Shown here: piece by piece, positions 50,791 to 62,103 of the stretch
Position numbering within the stretch: the stretch's first letter is position 1
How the letters are laid out: each line of letters starts with the position of its first letter
Source of the DNA: Scenedesmus sp. ARA3
Taxonomy: Eukaryota; Chlorophyta; Chlorophyceae; Sphaeropleales; Scenedesmaceae
NCBI GenBank assembly: GCA_004335835.1
Contig: RWJK01001354.1
Location: 21,251 to 85,250, forward strand
Reading direction: 5' to 3'
Length of the DNA: 64,000 bases
Made by a program: the position numbers and the translations under genes
The notes under the pieces: model-generated
Database searches by the model: none
Seen by the model: only the letters and a program-made list of their open reading frames with translations
What the model was told of the DNA's origin: nothing

Positions 50791-51747
50791 GGTGCTGCTG
50801 CTTTATGCTGTCCACAGCCGACGGTAGCTTATGAACCTGCGTGCTGTCTGCTTGTATTATCAATAAATGTAGCAATGACCTTAAGCGATGATACCGTTGA
50901 AGCTGTGCTATTGTTGGACTTGTGTGGTGCGGCGGAATTGCCGTAAAATGTTGGTGGGCTGAATAGCTGCACTGCGGCCAAGCACATTGTGATGCTGAGC
51001 TCGTGTGAATAAGGTGTGCGGTCAGCAATGGGGTTGGCTCTACACGAGTGACTGTCAGTCCCATGTCTCGAGATGTCAGGGTCCGCACGAGCATGCCACG
51101 CAGGCTTTAGACAAGGTGGTGACCTTCTCGACCTTGTCTTTGGGCCGTTGACACTGTAATATGCTTGAATGACTGTTGTGAGTTGCAGTGTAAGCCGTTC
51201 ACACCATTTTGTAAAGCAGCGGTTGTTCCTCAAGCTGACCGTGACTGTGGTGTTCCTTCCTGATCTAAGTGCTCACATTCTTCAAGGGAGAGGGGAATGA
51301 TATAGTATTCCCTTTTTTCGTGTTTGTGGGCCTCAGGCAAGTAGAAGCTGGCATGAACTTGTCGTAGTGCTTAACAGCAGCAGAGGAAGTGCTTGAAACT
51401 GCTGTGCATGAGGTGCAGTTGATGGGGCAGGAGTGTTTACAGATACCGACCAGTCTGTAGTCTGCAGAATCACAAGTTATTGTCCTACATATGGCAACTC
51501 AGACTGCACCACGTGTGTGCACTACTGTACTTGTTGTCACACTGCAGCACGTGTGTGCACTACTGTACACGCATGTACAAGCCAGGCATGTAAGTATCTC
51601 AAGTAGTGATGCCTGCATATCAGGCATATTCATTGCTGAGTTTTGCTGTGCAGTGTGTGAGCTGCTGCTCTCAGCTGACACACGTATGCTTGCACCCATG
51701 CTCCAACTGAAACACGTGCTGCTGCTGTTGCTGCATGTGCAGGCAGC
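50791..51747. promoter_or_regulatory. Divergent intergenic region between tRNase Z and metacaspase
   Basis: 957 bases between start codons pointing apart, so both promoters and 5' UTRs are expected here. A gtgtgcactactgtac segment occurs twice at about 51517-51532 and 51552-51567. The ctgctgctgttgctgcatgtgcag just before the metacaspase ATG looks like a splice acceptor and could mark a 5' UTR intron. Confidence 0.4.
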
Positions 51748-54602
51748 ATGTCGCAGCCTCCAGCATATGCCCCGCCGGTAGTCTACCAGCAAGGAGCAGC
51801 GCCTGCAGCCCCTTATGGCAGTGGCTACCAGCAGGCAGCACCATACCCCACATACCCGGCATCAGGAGGTGCACCAGGAGGTGTGCCACCTGCCAGTGCT
51901 GGGTGGGGTGCCATGGGGGCTAGCCCCTACCCGCAACAGCAGCAGCAGCAGCAGCCGTATGGTCAGGCACCATACCCGTCACAGCAGCCATACCCGCAGC
52001 AACAGCAGCAGCCTTACCCGCAGCAGCAGCAGCAGCAACAGCCATACCAGCAGCAGGCGCCCTACCCGCAGCAGCAACAGCAGGCCGGCCAAGACACTCG
52101 CACATCATTCCACTTTGGCCAAAGCTCCATGAACCAGCACTACTCAACTCCAGGGCAAGCGCCGTACATGCCACCCACAACGTACAGCCCCGCCCCGCAG
52201 CCCCAAGCAGGCCGCAAGAAGGCCCTGCTGATCGGCTGCGCGTACCCCGGCACCAGCCAGGCGTTAAATGGCTGCATCAATGACGTGCAGTGCATCGAGT
52301 ACTGCCTGAAGCACAGGTTTGGCTTCGTGCAGCCGGGCAGCATTGTGGTGCTGCGGGATGACCAGCGCAGCAAGGACCACGTGTCCACGCGCGCCAACAT
52401 CGTGCGCGGCATACAGTGGCTGATGCAGGACCAGCGGTGAGCCCGGCAGCAGCAGAAATCGTGGTGTGTGCTGTTTGCGACTGCCGGCATGTACGCCACT
52501 AGCAGCTGCGGTGAGCCCCGCAGCAGTGGGGCTGGCTGTTGACACAGAGATTACTTTTGCTTATAAGTGTCTGAGGATTGGGGTGTGTGTGCGCTGGACA
52601 GCTGCTGGCCTCTTGTCTTGCAGCTAGCTGCTGGCTAGTTGCCGGTCGTGTGGCTCGCAGATGTGGGACGGCAGCAAGCATGCGCGGCCGCAGCGAGGCT
52701 GATGTGCTGCTGACTCATTATGATGGCAAGTGTGAGCTAGCGCTGTGTAACGCAGCAGACATGTTGGTGTCAGCCCATTGACAGCTGCGTTCAACTGACT
52801 GTCATTCGCGATGCTCTGCTGCTGCTCATGCCGGCTGGCTGCAGGCCCGGAGACTCCCTCTTCTTCCACTTCTCAGGCCATGTGAGTTGAGCTGTGCTGC
52901 AGCCTGCTTCAATCGAAGCCTTGGGTGGCTGCATGGCAGCACCATGCCATGGCAGTGCTGGTATGTGGACGTATGCATTATCAGGTGTTTCTGAGTGCCA
53001 GAATCAGCTCAAGCGGGCCAGCAGGAGGTCATGCTGCAAGCAGCGTCGAGGTCTTGACGAAGCCGGCCCGTGATACGCGCCTGCTGCGCCTGCACTGGAA
53101 ACCTGCTGCTGCTGCTCCTGCATCTCACTGCATGCCTGCCTTTGTATCTGTAGGGCTCCCAGCAGGCAGACACTACTGGGGACGAGCTTGATGGGTGAGC
53201 TGCTGCTCACTGCAGTTGTATTGACAGCACGACCCCAAGTTCCTGAGATGGGGATAAAATCACCAGTGATGTACAGCACGTTTGTGCTTTAGGTGCCATT
53301 GCGTAGTTGAGTGGCGCAGCGTGATGCAGCAGCATACACACCTGAACTAAAAGCGTACTTCCCTTGCCTGCCAGCTGCTGCACGTATCTGCTGCATCAAC
53401 ACCTGCATCCGCTCCTTGCACCCAATCTCTGCACTTTTGTCACTCTGCCGCCACATTTGCGCACGCAGCCAGGACGAGACGATCCTGCCGACTGACTTCA
53501 ACAGCGCAGGCGTCATCGTCGATGACGAGCTCAACGCGATGATGGTGCGCCCGCTGGCGCCTGGTGTGACGCTGCACGCGCTGATCGACGCCTGCCACAG
53601 TGGCACCGCCATGGACCTGCCCTACCGTGCCAAGCAGGGCTCCGACGGACGCTTCGCATGGAAGGTGCGCGGGTGCTGTGTGTGGTGTGTGTGGGGGCGG
53701 GTGGGTNGGGTGTTTGGTTGTTGGTGGTTGTTGGTGGGCGGGGGGTGGATAGAGCTGGAAGGGTTGGTGGGCCAACATTTGGTGGCAGACCAAAAAAAGT
53801 TTGTATGCACCAAGCGCTGCACAACATTTGTGATTACACAGTTTGGAGCTGCCTCAGCTGTATTGATGCTGATGTGACTTTGGAGGCTGCTTCCGCTGAC
53901 GGGATATTTGCCGCTGTGCGTTTCTGTTCGCGCAGCTCAAGACCCGTATTGTAAAAGGCACCTCTGGTGGCACGGCCTTCCAGTTTGGGGCGTGCAAAGA
54001 CAGCCAGGTGGCTGCAGACACCAACAGCATGAGTGGCAGTGCATACACAGGCGCAGCCACCTATTCCTTCATTGATGCAGTGGAGCGCTACGGCACACAG
54101 CAGACATATGCCAGGTGAGGGGAGCATGGCACCAGCAGCACCGAGCGGCAGCAGCAGCACCAGCACCAGCAGCAGCAGCAGCAGGTTGGGCGGCAAGCTG
54201 CAGCATTTGGTGGTGACCACACACTAGCTGCCAACAAACCCGCCAGTGACCTCCACCTGCATGTACATTTGACAATGGTTCTGCCGCTGATGCTGTTGCT
54301 GTGGCTTTGTGGACACCCTGCCACTCTGCCGCCTGCTGCGTAGCCTGCTGCAGCACATGATGGAGACGCTGCGCAAGCAGGCAGGCGGCGGCGGCGGCCT
54401 GTCCATGCCTGCGCTGCCTGGCGGGCTGGGCAGCATGGCTGGCAAGCTTGCAGGAGCGCTTGGGGGCATGGGTGGCACCACGGGTGCTGCTGTGGGGCTG
54501 GTGTCCAGCTTCCTGCTGGGCCCTGGGGCGCTGGGTGGGCAGGTGCCTGTCATCTGCTGTGATAAGCAGGTGGACCTGTACGCTGCGCGCCTGGCGATTT
54601 AG
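51748..54602 (+). CDS. Type I metacaspase
   Basis: Exons are 51748-52436, 52845-52881, 53154-53194, 53469-53664, 53936-54114 and 54344-54602, in phase (466 aa). The first ~150 residues are a Pro/Gln/Tyr-rich prodomain (repeated PYPQQQ units), as in type I metacaspases; the zinc-finger part seen in some plant members is absent. The p20 region starts with [14 protein letters not shown] and LNGCINDV. The catalytic His is in [10 protein letters not shown] (about residue 242) and the catalytic Cys in LIDACHSGT (about 298). The product is a Ca2+-dependent Arg/Lys-specific cysteine protease in known members. The p10 part has [13 protein letters not shown] and [14 protein letters not shown], then an unusual Gly/Ala-rich hydrophobic stretch before the end [13 protein letters not shown]. 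One base in the intron after exon 4 is unresolved (n at 53707). Intron 1 contains a copy of its own donor region. Confidence 0.94.
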
Positions 54603-55306
54603 TGGCCGGCTGGGATCGAATGGTGTCAAATGAGAAAGTGGCAGTCGGGCAAGGTTTTTCAGGTTGATGTGGCTTCAAGCCTTTCAGGCGCATGTTGTAG
54701 CTGACCTCTTGCTGATGGTCACCAACGTTGAGGTGGTTGAGCGGTTGCCTAGTCCGCCTGTCATTGGTTTCAAGTGCGGGCGATGTTTCTGTTCTGTAAC
54801 ATTCTCATATGCGTTGCCAGGGGAGACATACCTGCGCACTAGCAGAAGGGGGCAGGTTATGTTGACCGCAACAATTCCCTTGGATCGCCAATCCCGGGCA
54901 TGTGGGAGTCATCCTTGCCAAGTTGGAGTTGGAGTAGCCTGGTGCCGTCCCTGATGCAACAGCCCAGCAGGTCGCAGCTGCAGAGCTGTCTTGACTCAAG
55001 CTGCAGCAGCATCTGTAGGTAAGGCAGGCGCAGCTCTTGCTGATAAGGCCCACTGCTGACCCTTTGAGACCCTAAACCAGCCTTTCATGAACCTGCCTTG
55101 ACAGACTGTTACACCTTGGGCAGAGGCCAGGATACAATCGAGGCGTTCTGTACAAGTTCTCCGCAGTTTCCAACCCCTTACAAGCAGTGATCAGCGGTCC
55201 TCGTTCCGTCATCAAACACACCCACACCCACAGGTTCCCTACGACTTTTGTTTGCTTGCACGCTTGTGCACAAAGGCCAAAGTTTTGAAAAAGAGATAGA
55301 ACAGTT
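54603..55306. other. Intergenic region, no supported gene
   Basis: 3' side of the metacaspase gene and 5' side of the Rab5 gene, same strand. Short frames only; nothing recognised. Confidence 0.5.
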
Positions 55307-56717
55307 ATGGAGCTTTCGCAGCAGCAGACTGCCAAGCTGGTGCTACTTGGCGAAATGGGCTCTGGCAAGTCCAGCTTGGTGTTGCGCTATGTCAAGGGCC
55401 AGTTCTTTGACTATCAGGTTAGTACAATCGTTTCCTGGCAGCTTCGAACAGCACGGCAGGCAAGCAGGCCAGCAGGAACGTGATGCCTTCTTGCTCGTCC
55501 GTCCATGCAGGCCTCGACCGTGGGTGCAGCCTTCCTGACAAAGACGATTCCAGAGCTTAGCGTCAAGTTCGAAATCTGGTGAGTAGGTGCATGTTGCTGT
55601 GCTGCGAAAAGAGGGTTCGTTGGAGGTGCACCTGCTGCTGTGTGGGAGCTGGGAGCTGCTGATGCTATTGCTTCCTAAAGCGCTGCTGCTATGCCTGACG
55701 CCTTGGATGTGTTATTGCAGGGATACTGCTGGGCAGGAGCGCTACCACAGCCTGGCACCCATGTACTACAGGCGAGCACCGTCATTATGCACTGCTGCTG
55801 CACATGGCACGGCTATTGTGTGATTCGGTTCATGCATGCCTGGGCACCTGACGTGTCTTTAGGACTCATGACACTGCTGCAGATGTATGCTATGGTAGCC
55901 GTGCAGTCTGCTTTTTGCAATCTTGTGTACCTCATGCGCTGATGCTGCTTGCATCAACATCAGTCCCCACCGCTTGCAAAATGTAAGCGAGGCTGCATGT
56001 ACTGATGCCTTGTTGGCTGTTGTTGTTGTGCTTTGCTGTTGCAGAGGTGCAGCTGCAGCCATCATCGTCTATGACATCACCAGCACAGACTCATTCAACC
56101 GCGCCAAGGCGTGGGTGCGGGAGCTGCAGCGTCAGGGCAGCCCAAACATGATTATGGCGCTGGCAGGTGAGCAGCAGCAGCAGCACAGGCTGGTGATGGA
56201 CTGGGCACTTTTCACCGCAGCCATTTTGGTAGCAGCAGGCTTTGTGTTTAGGAAAGCTTTAGAAGCGGCTGTGTCACACTGCTAACAAAGCAAATGGTCA
56301 AGTTCGAGGTGTGCCTGACCAGCGTGCACACAAAGCAGCAGCGCCGGTGATGAGGCGAATGGGCCAGCTTGTGCAAGGCAGTGAGTAGGCGCAGCTGCCG
56401 CAGCAGTGTGGTGATGTTTTCATTCAAGTATGCTGAGCTTCAACACCATTCTTTGTTGTCGCTGCTGGCTCGCAGGCAACAAGGCAGACCTGGAGAGCGC
56501 ACGGGCAGTGACAGTGGAGGAGGCCACAGCATACGCGACAGAGAACGGCCTGTTCTTCATGGAGACGTCCGCAAAGACAGCAGCAAACGTCAACGAGTTG
56601 TTCAGCGAGATTGCGCGCAAGCTGCCCAAGGCCGAGGCGCCACGCCAGCAGCAGCCAGGCATCGTGCTGGACACAGCGCCGCAGCCGGCGGCCGCCAAGA
56701 AGAGCAGCTGCTGCTGA
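55307..56717 (+). CDS. RAB5: Rab5/RabF-type small GTPase
   Basis: Exons 55307-55417, 55511-55578, 55721-55771, 56045-56166 and 56476-56717 join in phase (197 aa, the usual Rab length). G-box motifs are in order: GEMGSGKSS (P-loop), the switch I Thr in [39 protein letters not shown] and ETSAKT. The switch I and switch II sequences match the Rab5 endosomal group, as does [28 protein letters not shown]. The C-terminal KKSSCC has the double Cys for geranylgeranylation, so this is a conventional Rab5, not the N-myristoylated Ara6 type. The role is early-endosome fusion and traffic. The third intron (55772-56044) has a GC donor (AG/GCGAGC). The last 25 bases around the stop are duplicated 47 bases downstream. 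Confidence 0.95.
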
Positions 56718-57944
56718 GGCTGCTACATCTCAATCCTGCCGCCAAGAAGAGAACCTGCTGCTGAGGCAGCTGCAGCTGTTGTGCCGGGCTTGGCAGATGC
56801 TCAGCTGTGGTGTGCATACACGCCGCGGTCGTGCTGCGCACCTGCGGGTGGCGCCGCACGTCGCTTGCCACCCATCAAGCGCTGGAGAGCGGCAGTAGGT
56901 GTGTGTCATAGGCAGTTGCTTGTGGCACTCAGCACAAGTTGCTCGGCTGCGTCCGGTCTGAACAGCATGGTATGCTTTGCAGCACCAGCGCCAGCTGCCG
57001 ACGTGTGTTGCTATGGCCGCAGGCTCACTGTCAGCAGGCGTGCAAGTGCGTGTTGGTGCATGTGCACTGCCTGTTGCACATCTGGCGCCCAGCAAGGGGC
57101 AGCGTCAGGCTGAGCGCTCATATAGATATGTGGTGGTTGTCCAGCTTTTGCGCAGCACAATCACCACAGCATTGTGTTGTTGGTAACGCATGCATGCTGG
57201 GTTCACCGGCAGTATGCATAGTAGTATCTGCACAAGCAGGCGTCACCGCCAACCAAGTTGTTTGACTGCAATGCGTCAGTTGCGGACGACGGGGTGCCCA
57301 ATCGTGCATGTGTACATCGAGGGTTGTCTGTTTGTATATTATGCGAGGGGTGAAGGGTACGGCTGTCTCATCGAGCCCGATGCCTTCACATGGCGTATCC
57401 ACGACTCAGAGTCATTGACTCTCAAGCATGGTGTTATTCATGACCTTAAACCATGTGTTTCTACAGTTTCATACTGGTGAAGTTCACCAGTCACACCAGT
57501 CACTGAGTGTGTGGACTGTGTGCAAGCAGCACTGGTGTAGATTGCCCCATAGCGGCTGTTATATTGTGCGTCTTCCACCGTTTTCTTGTTTGATTGAGGC
57601 AGGCTGGACAGCAACGCTACGAAGCTGACAGCAGAGCACCAGGGAGCGGACTGTGGTAGGGCTTTAGAGATGACAGGGTAGGGCTTCGGTTATTCAGTTA
57701 GGCGCAGCAACGCCAGAAGCGTCAGTGCCCACATGCTGAATGCTTAAATCCTTATCAATCGCCGAGACCACCGAGATCTGCTGCCAAACTTAGGTTGCCT
57801 GTCTGAAGACAAAAGTGCGAGCTTGCCGCGTGTTTCGCGTGCCAAACGGCAGCAGTCCACGCAAATAGTCGAGTTCAATATCAACCGCTCATTGAGGCTT
57901 CAACATTTTCGAAAGCTGGGCAAAGCAGGCATACGTCACACGCA
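56718..57944. other. Intergenic region, no supported gene
   Basis: The left end carries the duplicated Rab5 tail (56738-56763). The rest contains short frames without motifs, and the right end should be the MED11 promoter. Nothing else is recognised. Confidence 0.5.
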
Positions 57945-58978
57945 ATGGAAGCACCACCCCCTGGGCAGCAGACCTTTTCCACGCACTACAGACGGCTTCA
58001 GGAGATAGAACAGGTGGATTGCTAGTATTCTGTGTTGGTGTTGAGTTTGTCTTAGTGCAAGTGCAAAGTATCAGGCACTAGTGCTTATCACCACACGCAC
58101 GCTGCTGCTACTGCTGCACGCAACTGCTGCTGCTGCATACTTGCTGCTGCTGCTGCTGCTGCTGCTGTTGCAGAAAGTGGTCCGCGCCATAGAAGCTGCC
58201 AGCTATGTTATGACAGAGCTGTCCAAGAACAAGGAGGAGATGGACAAGAGCATACTGCACGTAGCAGCAACGGGATTTGTGCAACAAGTGCAGGTACGCT
58301 GCAGCACCTGGCAAGCCAACAGTCTTGCACCCGTGTCCTGCAGCCTGCTGTTTCTGTTGTATGTGTGCTTTGTGCAGGAGGCGCAGCAGCTGGTGCTGCA
58401 GGCAGTCAAGTCTGCTGCTCCGGAGCGCAACTTTGAGGCCAACAACTACTTTGCAATGGTGCAGGTGCGAGCGTTTGTGGCTGGCTGCATGCTGAGCAGC
58501 TGCTTGAGCAATCAGCAAGTCACAGCTTTCATGCATGCAAGCGACGCAAGGCGCTGCAGTCAAGTAGATTGCCAAGCTGCGCCTTGTTCTGCAGCAGTTC
58601 AGCTGCTCAATAGAGGGGCTTGCAAGCAAGCAAGTGTGGCAAGGTGAGCCCTGGCCATCAGTCCTGCTACCAACAGGCAGTGCCGGTGCTGCTGCATCCC
58701 AGTGATCAGACAGCACGGCTATGCGCTGATACCCGTGCTCTGCGCTGCATGCTGCTGCTGCGTAGTCGATGGTGGCGGCTGAGAAGCTGGATGCAGTGTC
58801 TGTGCACGTCAGCGGCATCAGCAAGCTGCTGCGCCAGCAGCGGCAGCAGCAACAGCAGCAGCTACAAGCAGCAGCAGCCGCAGCAGCAGCAGATGGTCAT
58901 GGTGAGCTGACTGAAGCAGCTGCTACTGCTGCAGAAATGCTGGTGGATGATCAAGCAGATCAAGCGCCAGCTCAGTGA
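57945..58978 (+). CDS. MED11: Mediator complex subunit 11
   Basis: Four exons (57945-58013, 58174-58293, 58378-58464, 58766-58978) in phase, 162 aa. The order of segments fits MED11 of the Mediator head module: RRLQEIEQKVVRAIEAASYVMTEL (family: LQ-x-IE-x-x-V-x-R-x-LE-x-A), a middle helix GFVQQVQEAQQLVLQAVK, then RNFEANNYFAMV and EKLDAVSVHVSGISKLL. A Gln/Ala-rich run from CAG repeats and an acidic tail (EMLVDDQADQ) follow, extending past the usual ~120-150 residues. Mediator bridges transcription factors and RNA polymerase II. The assignment rests on the helical pattern, since MED11 is poorly conserved. The first intron ends in a CTG run that leads into the acceptor. Confidence 0.8.
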
Positions 58979-60588
58979 GCAAGTGTGATTGGTAACCTTG
59001 GGAGATACATGCGATGGCTGATCACGTCGGCACCAGCATTTGTAGACAGGAGTGCTGAGCCTCTGCTGTGTTTGTAGCTGCAGATTAGGGTTCGAGTTTT
59101 CCATGATTTGGCTGTTCATTTGTACATCAGTGTATATAGCTGGCACGTGGTGCTAAGAGAGTTCGCAGGCCGCAATGGTCTTCAGCGGCGCATACCTGCC
59201 AAACCGTGCGACACATCCTCTGACTCACCAAAGATGCTGTGCGGGGTGCATGCCGCACGCATGCATGTGAGTGCTCCATGGAGCGCGCAACAGCGTAGGG
59301 TGTTTCTGGGCTGGGCCACACAAGCGTCGTTTGGTGTTACTCTTGTGCTCACACGGTTGTTCTTACAGGTTCAGGCCGTGCTTTGCATGTCACGCTTGGG
59401 TGCTGGCAGTGCGTGTCTAGACACTGCTATGCGAGGGGTCACTGTGTTGTTCCCACTGTTGTTCTTTGACAGCTGCAGCAGCCAGCCTGCTCAACAACTT
59501 GATCAAGTTTGACAAAGCTGCACAGTTGGATGGGCCACTGGCCAGACCTTGTGTTGACTCTATGACAAATTCCCTTTGAAGTTAAAAACCTGGAGAAAAG
59601 GGGTTACACGGCGTTCCTCTTCTGAGATGCATCTCATATGGTGACTTGGCGCGCATGTAGGTAACTCTTTTGCAGAGCCACCGCAAATGTTGGAAGGACA
59701 CACCATGCCCCAAAGAGTATATCAGATACACTCTGTGACATGAAACACGACCACTTCATCGCCTTCCTCCTCCCAAATGACGTTGCCAGAAGAGCCATCA
59801 TCATGCACAGCCCTGCTAGGTTACAAAACGTTGTGCTGTTGGGCAGCAGCCCGCCCAGCTGAGCACTACAGCATGCTCTGCGCAGCCCCAACTGTCTGGC
59901 ACAAGACGCGCTGCCAGCGGTGCAGTAATGCTGCGCAGGCCATCGCCCAATACCACCGCTGCACGCGTACGGAGGTCAATTTGGCGCCATCACGATGCGC
60001 CACTGAATCACAGCGACACTGCCCTCTTCAGCAGGCCGCCGACAGTTGCTGACGAAAACAACACTAGACAACGTTGCAGATACAAAAGGTGCACCATGCC
60101 TGCATGGTGCTTGCAGTTACTACGTTAAGCTTGCACACAGCAAGCATGTGCTGTACTCCATCGCTGATAGCGACCAAAACATTACTGCTGTTGTCAATCA
60201 AGACATGGGGCGTTTTACTGCTGCTTGCAGAGCTGCCCTTGCTTCTGCTCACATGCAGCTGCCGACAAGCAGCGCCATGTGCAACGCCATACATGGAAAA
60301 AGCATGCACATACAAATGTTCCCAATGCTGTGCACAGTGCGACTTGAAAGATATGCAGTGGCCGCCAGCAACAACAGCACTGCTGGCGGCAGCAGCCTGG
60401 CCGCCCACACAGCACCCAGCAGGATGGCCGGCAAGGCAACAGATGGCTGTCGCCAGCACTGGCACTGCAGCTGGGTGCTGGTGGCTCCGTGCTCGATGCT
60501 GCTGCTCCTGAGGCTCCTGCCGCTGCTGCTCTTGCTGCTGCACTTGCTGCTGCACTAACTGCTGTACATCACCACTCGCTGTGAATGC
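58979..60588. other. Intergenic region, no supported gene
   Basis: Convergent region between MED11 and the HMA-domain gene. Frames at 60046-60558 (plus) and 60064-60555 (minus) overlap each other, and neither shows a motif or splice context. Nothing is called. Confidence 0.5.
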
Positions 60589-61812
60589 TCAGGCCTGGTA
60601 CTCGATGTGGGGCTCAGCCTCAAAGCCCAGCTCCTGCAGCATGGCACAGCAGCAGCAGCAGCAGCAGCTGGTTGTTGCCTTGAACACAGCGAGGTTTGCT
60701 TGACGTAGATGCAGCATGCCAATACACGCTGACTGCTGTTGTGGCTATGCAGGAAAAAAAGTGGCTGCCAGAACCTGCTGTTGCAGGCCAGTCACAGCAA
60801 GCTTGACAGCTGCATGTCCATGGCCACAATGCTGCCACAGCCCCCAAGAACTGAGCACAATGCGCACACGCACATTGATGGTGGTGACAAAGATGGGCAG
60901 CATGTTCATGGCGTCGATGTAGTTGTCCGCCTCCACCTCTACTGTGGCCAGCTTTGACTCCAGGTCAACCGCCACAGCCTTCACATGGTCCATGGCCTGC
61001 AGCGCAGCAGCAGCACAGAGGAACACTGAGTACGTGTGCGCTGCTGCGTATGGAAGTACGCAGAAAGTTCACAGGCACGTAGAGGGAGGCAGCGTGTGTC
61101 TGAGTGTGCGCGGCTCTGCTGCTGCTGTGGGAGCATCGTGTTGGAGGCTCTGTGTCGCAAGAAGGGGCAACGGCGGTCATGATGCCAAAACGCGCAAGGT
61201 GTGGTTTGCAGCCGTCATTCGAAAACAGAAACAGTGTGCAATAGGCAGTGCCGAACAAGCCTTGCAGCTGCTGCGCGTGCCAGGGGCATGACACCCACAG
61301 GCGTGCTGTGCTGCTGGCAGTAGCAGCGCAGTAGCAGCACACAGCCCCTGGCGGTTGGGGTGCATGCATACCTTGAGGGCTTCCTCCACCCTTGAGCTGC
61401 AACCCCCGCACTTCATGCCCTCAATCTTTACTTCCAGCTCCACTGACATGCCTGCAAACACCGATATGGGAAGGTGAGGCATCAACTCCAGCCACGTGCA
61501 GATCTGCCCATTCAATGCCGTCGGTGGTGTCGTGCACGTACCTTCCATGCTGTCGGTAGCGCCCTCGCCATCGCCAGACCGCGCGATGAGGCGCGGCGTG
61601 CTGCTGAATCGCCATGTTCGACTGCCTGCAAGCTGCTGCTGGTGCCCTGGCCGCGTTGCTGCTGCGATGAACAAACTGCTTTGATGCTGCTGTGAAAAGG
61701 GTACGAACACCGAACGCTGCTGCTGGAAGATCTTTTGGAAGCTGCGAACCAAGCAGCTGCTACTGCTGCGTGCGCTGCACGACAGGCGCATCTTCGCCTG
61801 TGCGGTGTACAT
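60589..61812 (-). CDS. Heavy-metal-associated (HMA) domain protein, probably plastid-targeted
   Basis: Exons on the minus strand are 61542-61812, 61372-61451, 60874-60996 and 60589-60633; junctions close in phase, about 172 aa. Residues 1-90 are Ser/Arg/Gln-rich with few acids, like a transit peptide; translation could also start at the Met seven codons later. Then comes one HMA domain: VELEVKIEGMKCGGCSSRVEEALK with the metal-binding MxCxxC pair, DHVKAVAVDLESKLATVEVEAD, and the closing ELGFEAEPH. The protein ends six residues after the domain, so it is a single-domain metallochaperone-like protein (Cu or other soft metal) and not a P-type ATPase. It is head to head with the RING-H2 gene, with 291 bases between start codons. 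Confidence 0.9.
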
Positions 61813-62103
61813 TTCGTTTGTAAACTGCAAGTGATAGACTAAAAACAGTGTCCCGACACCAGGCACGCGCAGGTAGGCATGAAACAGTCCTTGTGCCTGG
61901 CCATCAACTGTCAGTCATCAGATGTTCGCTTGTGTGACAATGACAGGGTTTTTAGGGGTTTTTTAACAGCTGTTTGCTGTTGGTTTCTGTCATCATGTTG
62001 TCTGTCATCTATACTCATGCTGCGGCCTTTGCTGCAAATGTTGCGACCGCATGCCTGCTGTCACAGTGTGGCGTTGACCAGACTCCCTTAGCATGGTCAA
62101 CAC
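61813..62103. promoter_or_regulatory. Short divergent promoter (HMA protein / RING-H2 protein)
   Basis: Only 291 bases separate the two start codons, which point away from each other, so the two genes probably share a bidirectional promoter. The sequence is T-rich in the middle (around 61945-62000). No known motif is identified. Confidence 0.55.

Noticed and set aside
60046..60558. Overlapping plus and minus frames of about 165 codons
   Set aside because: Neither has a motif or a convincing gene structure, and both are explained by CAG/CTG-rich sequence lacking stops.
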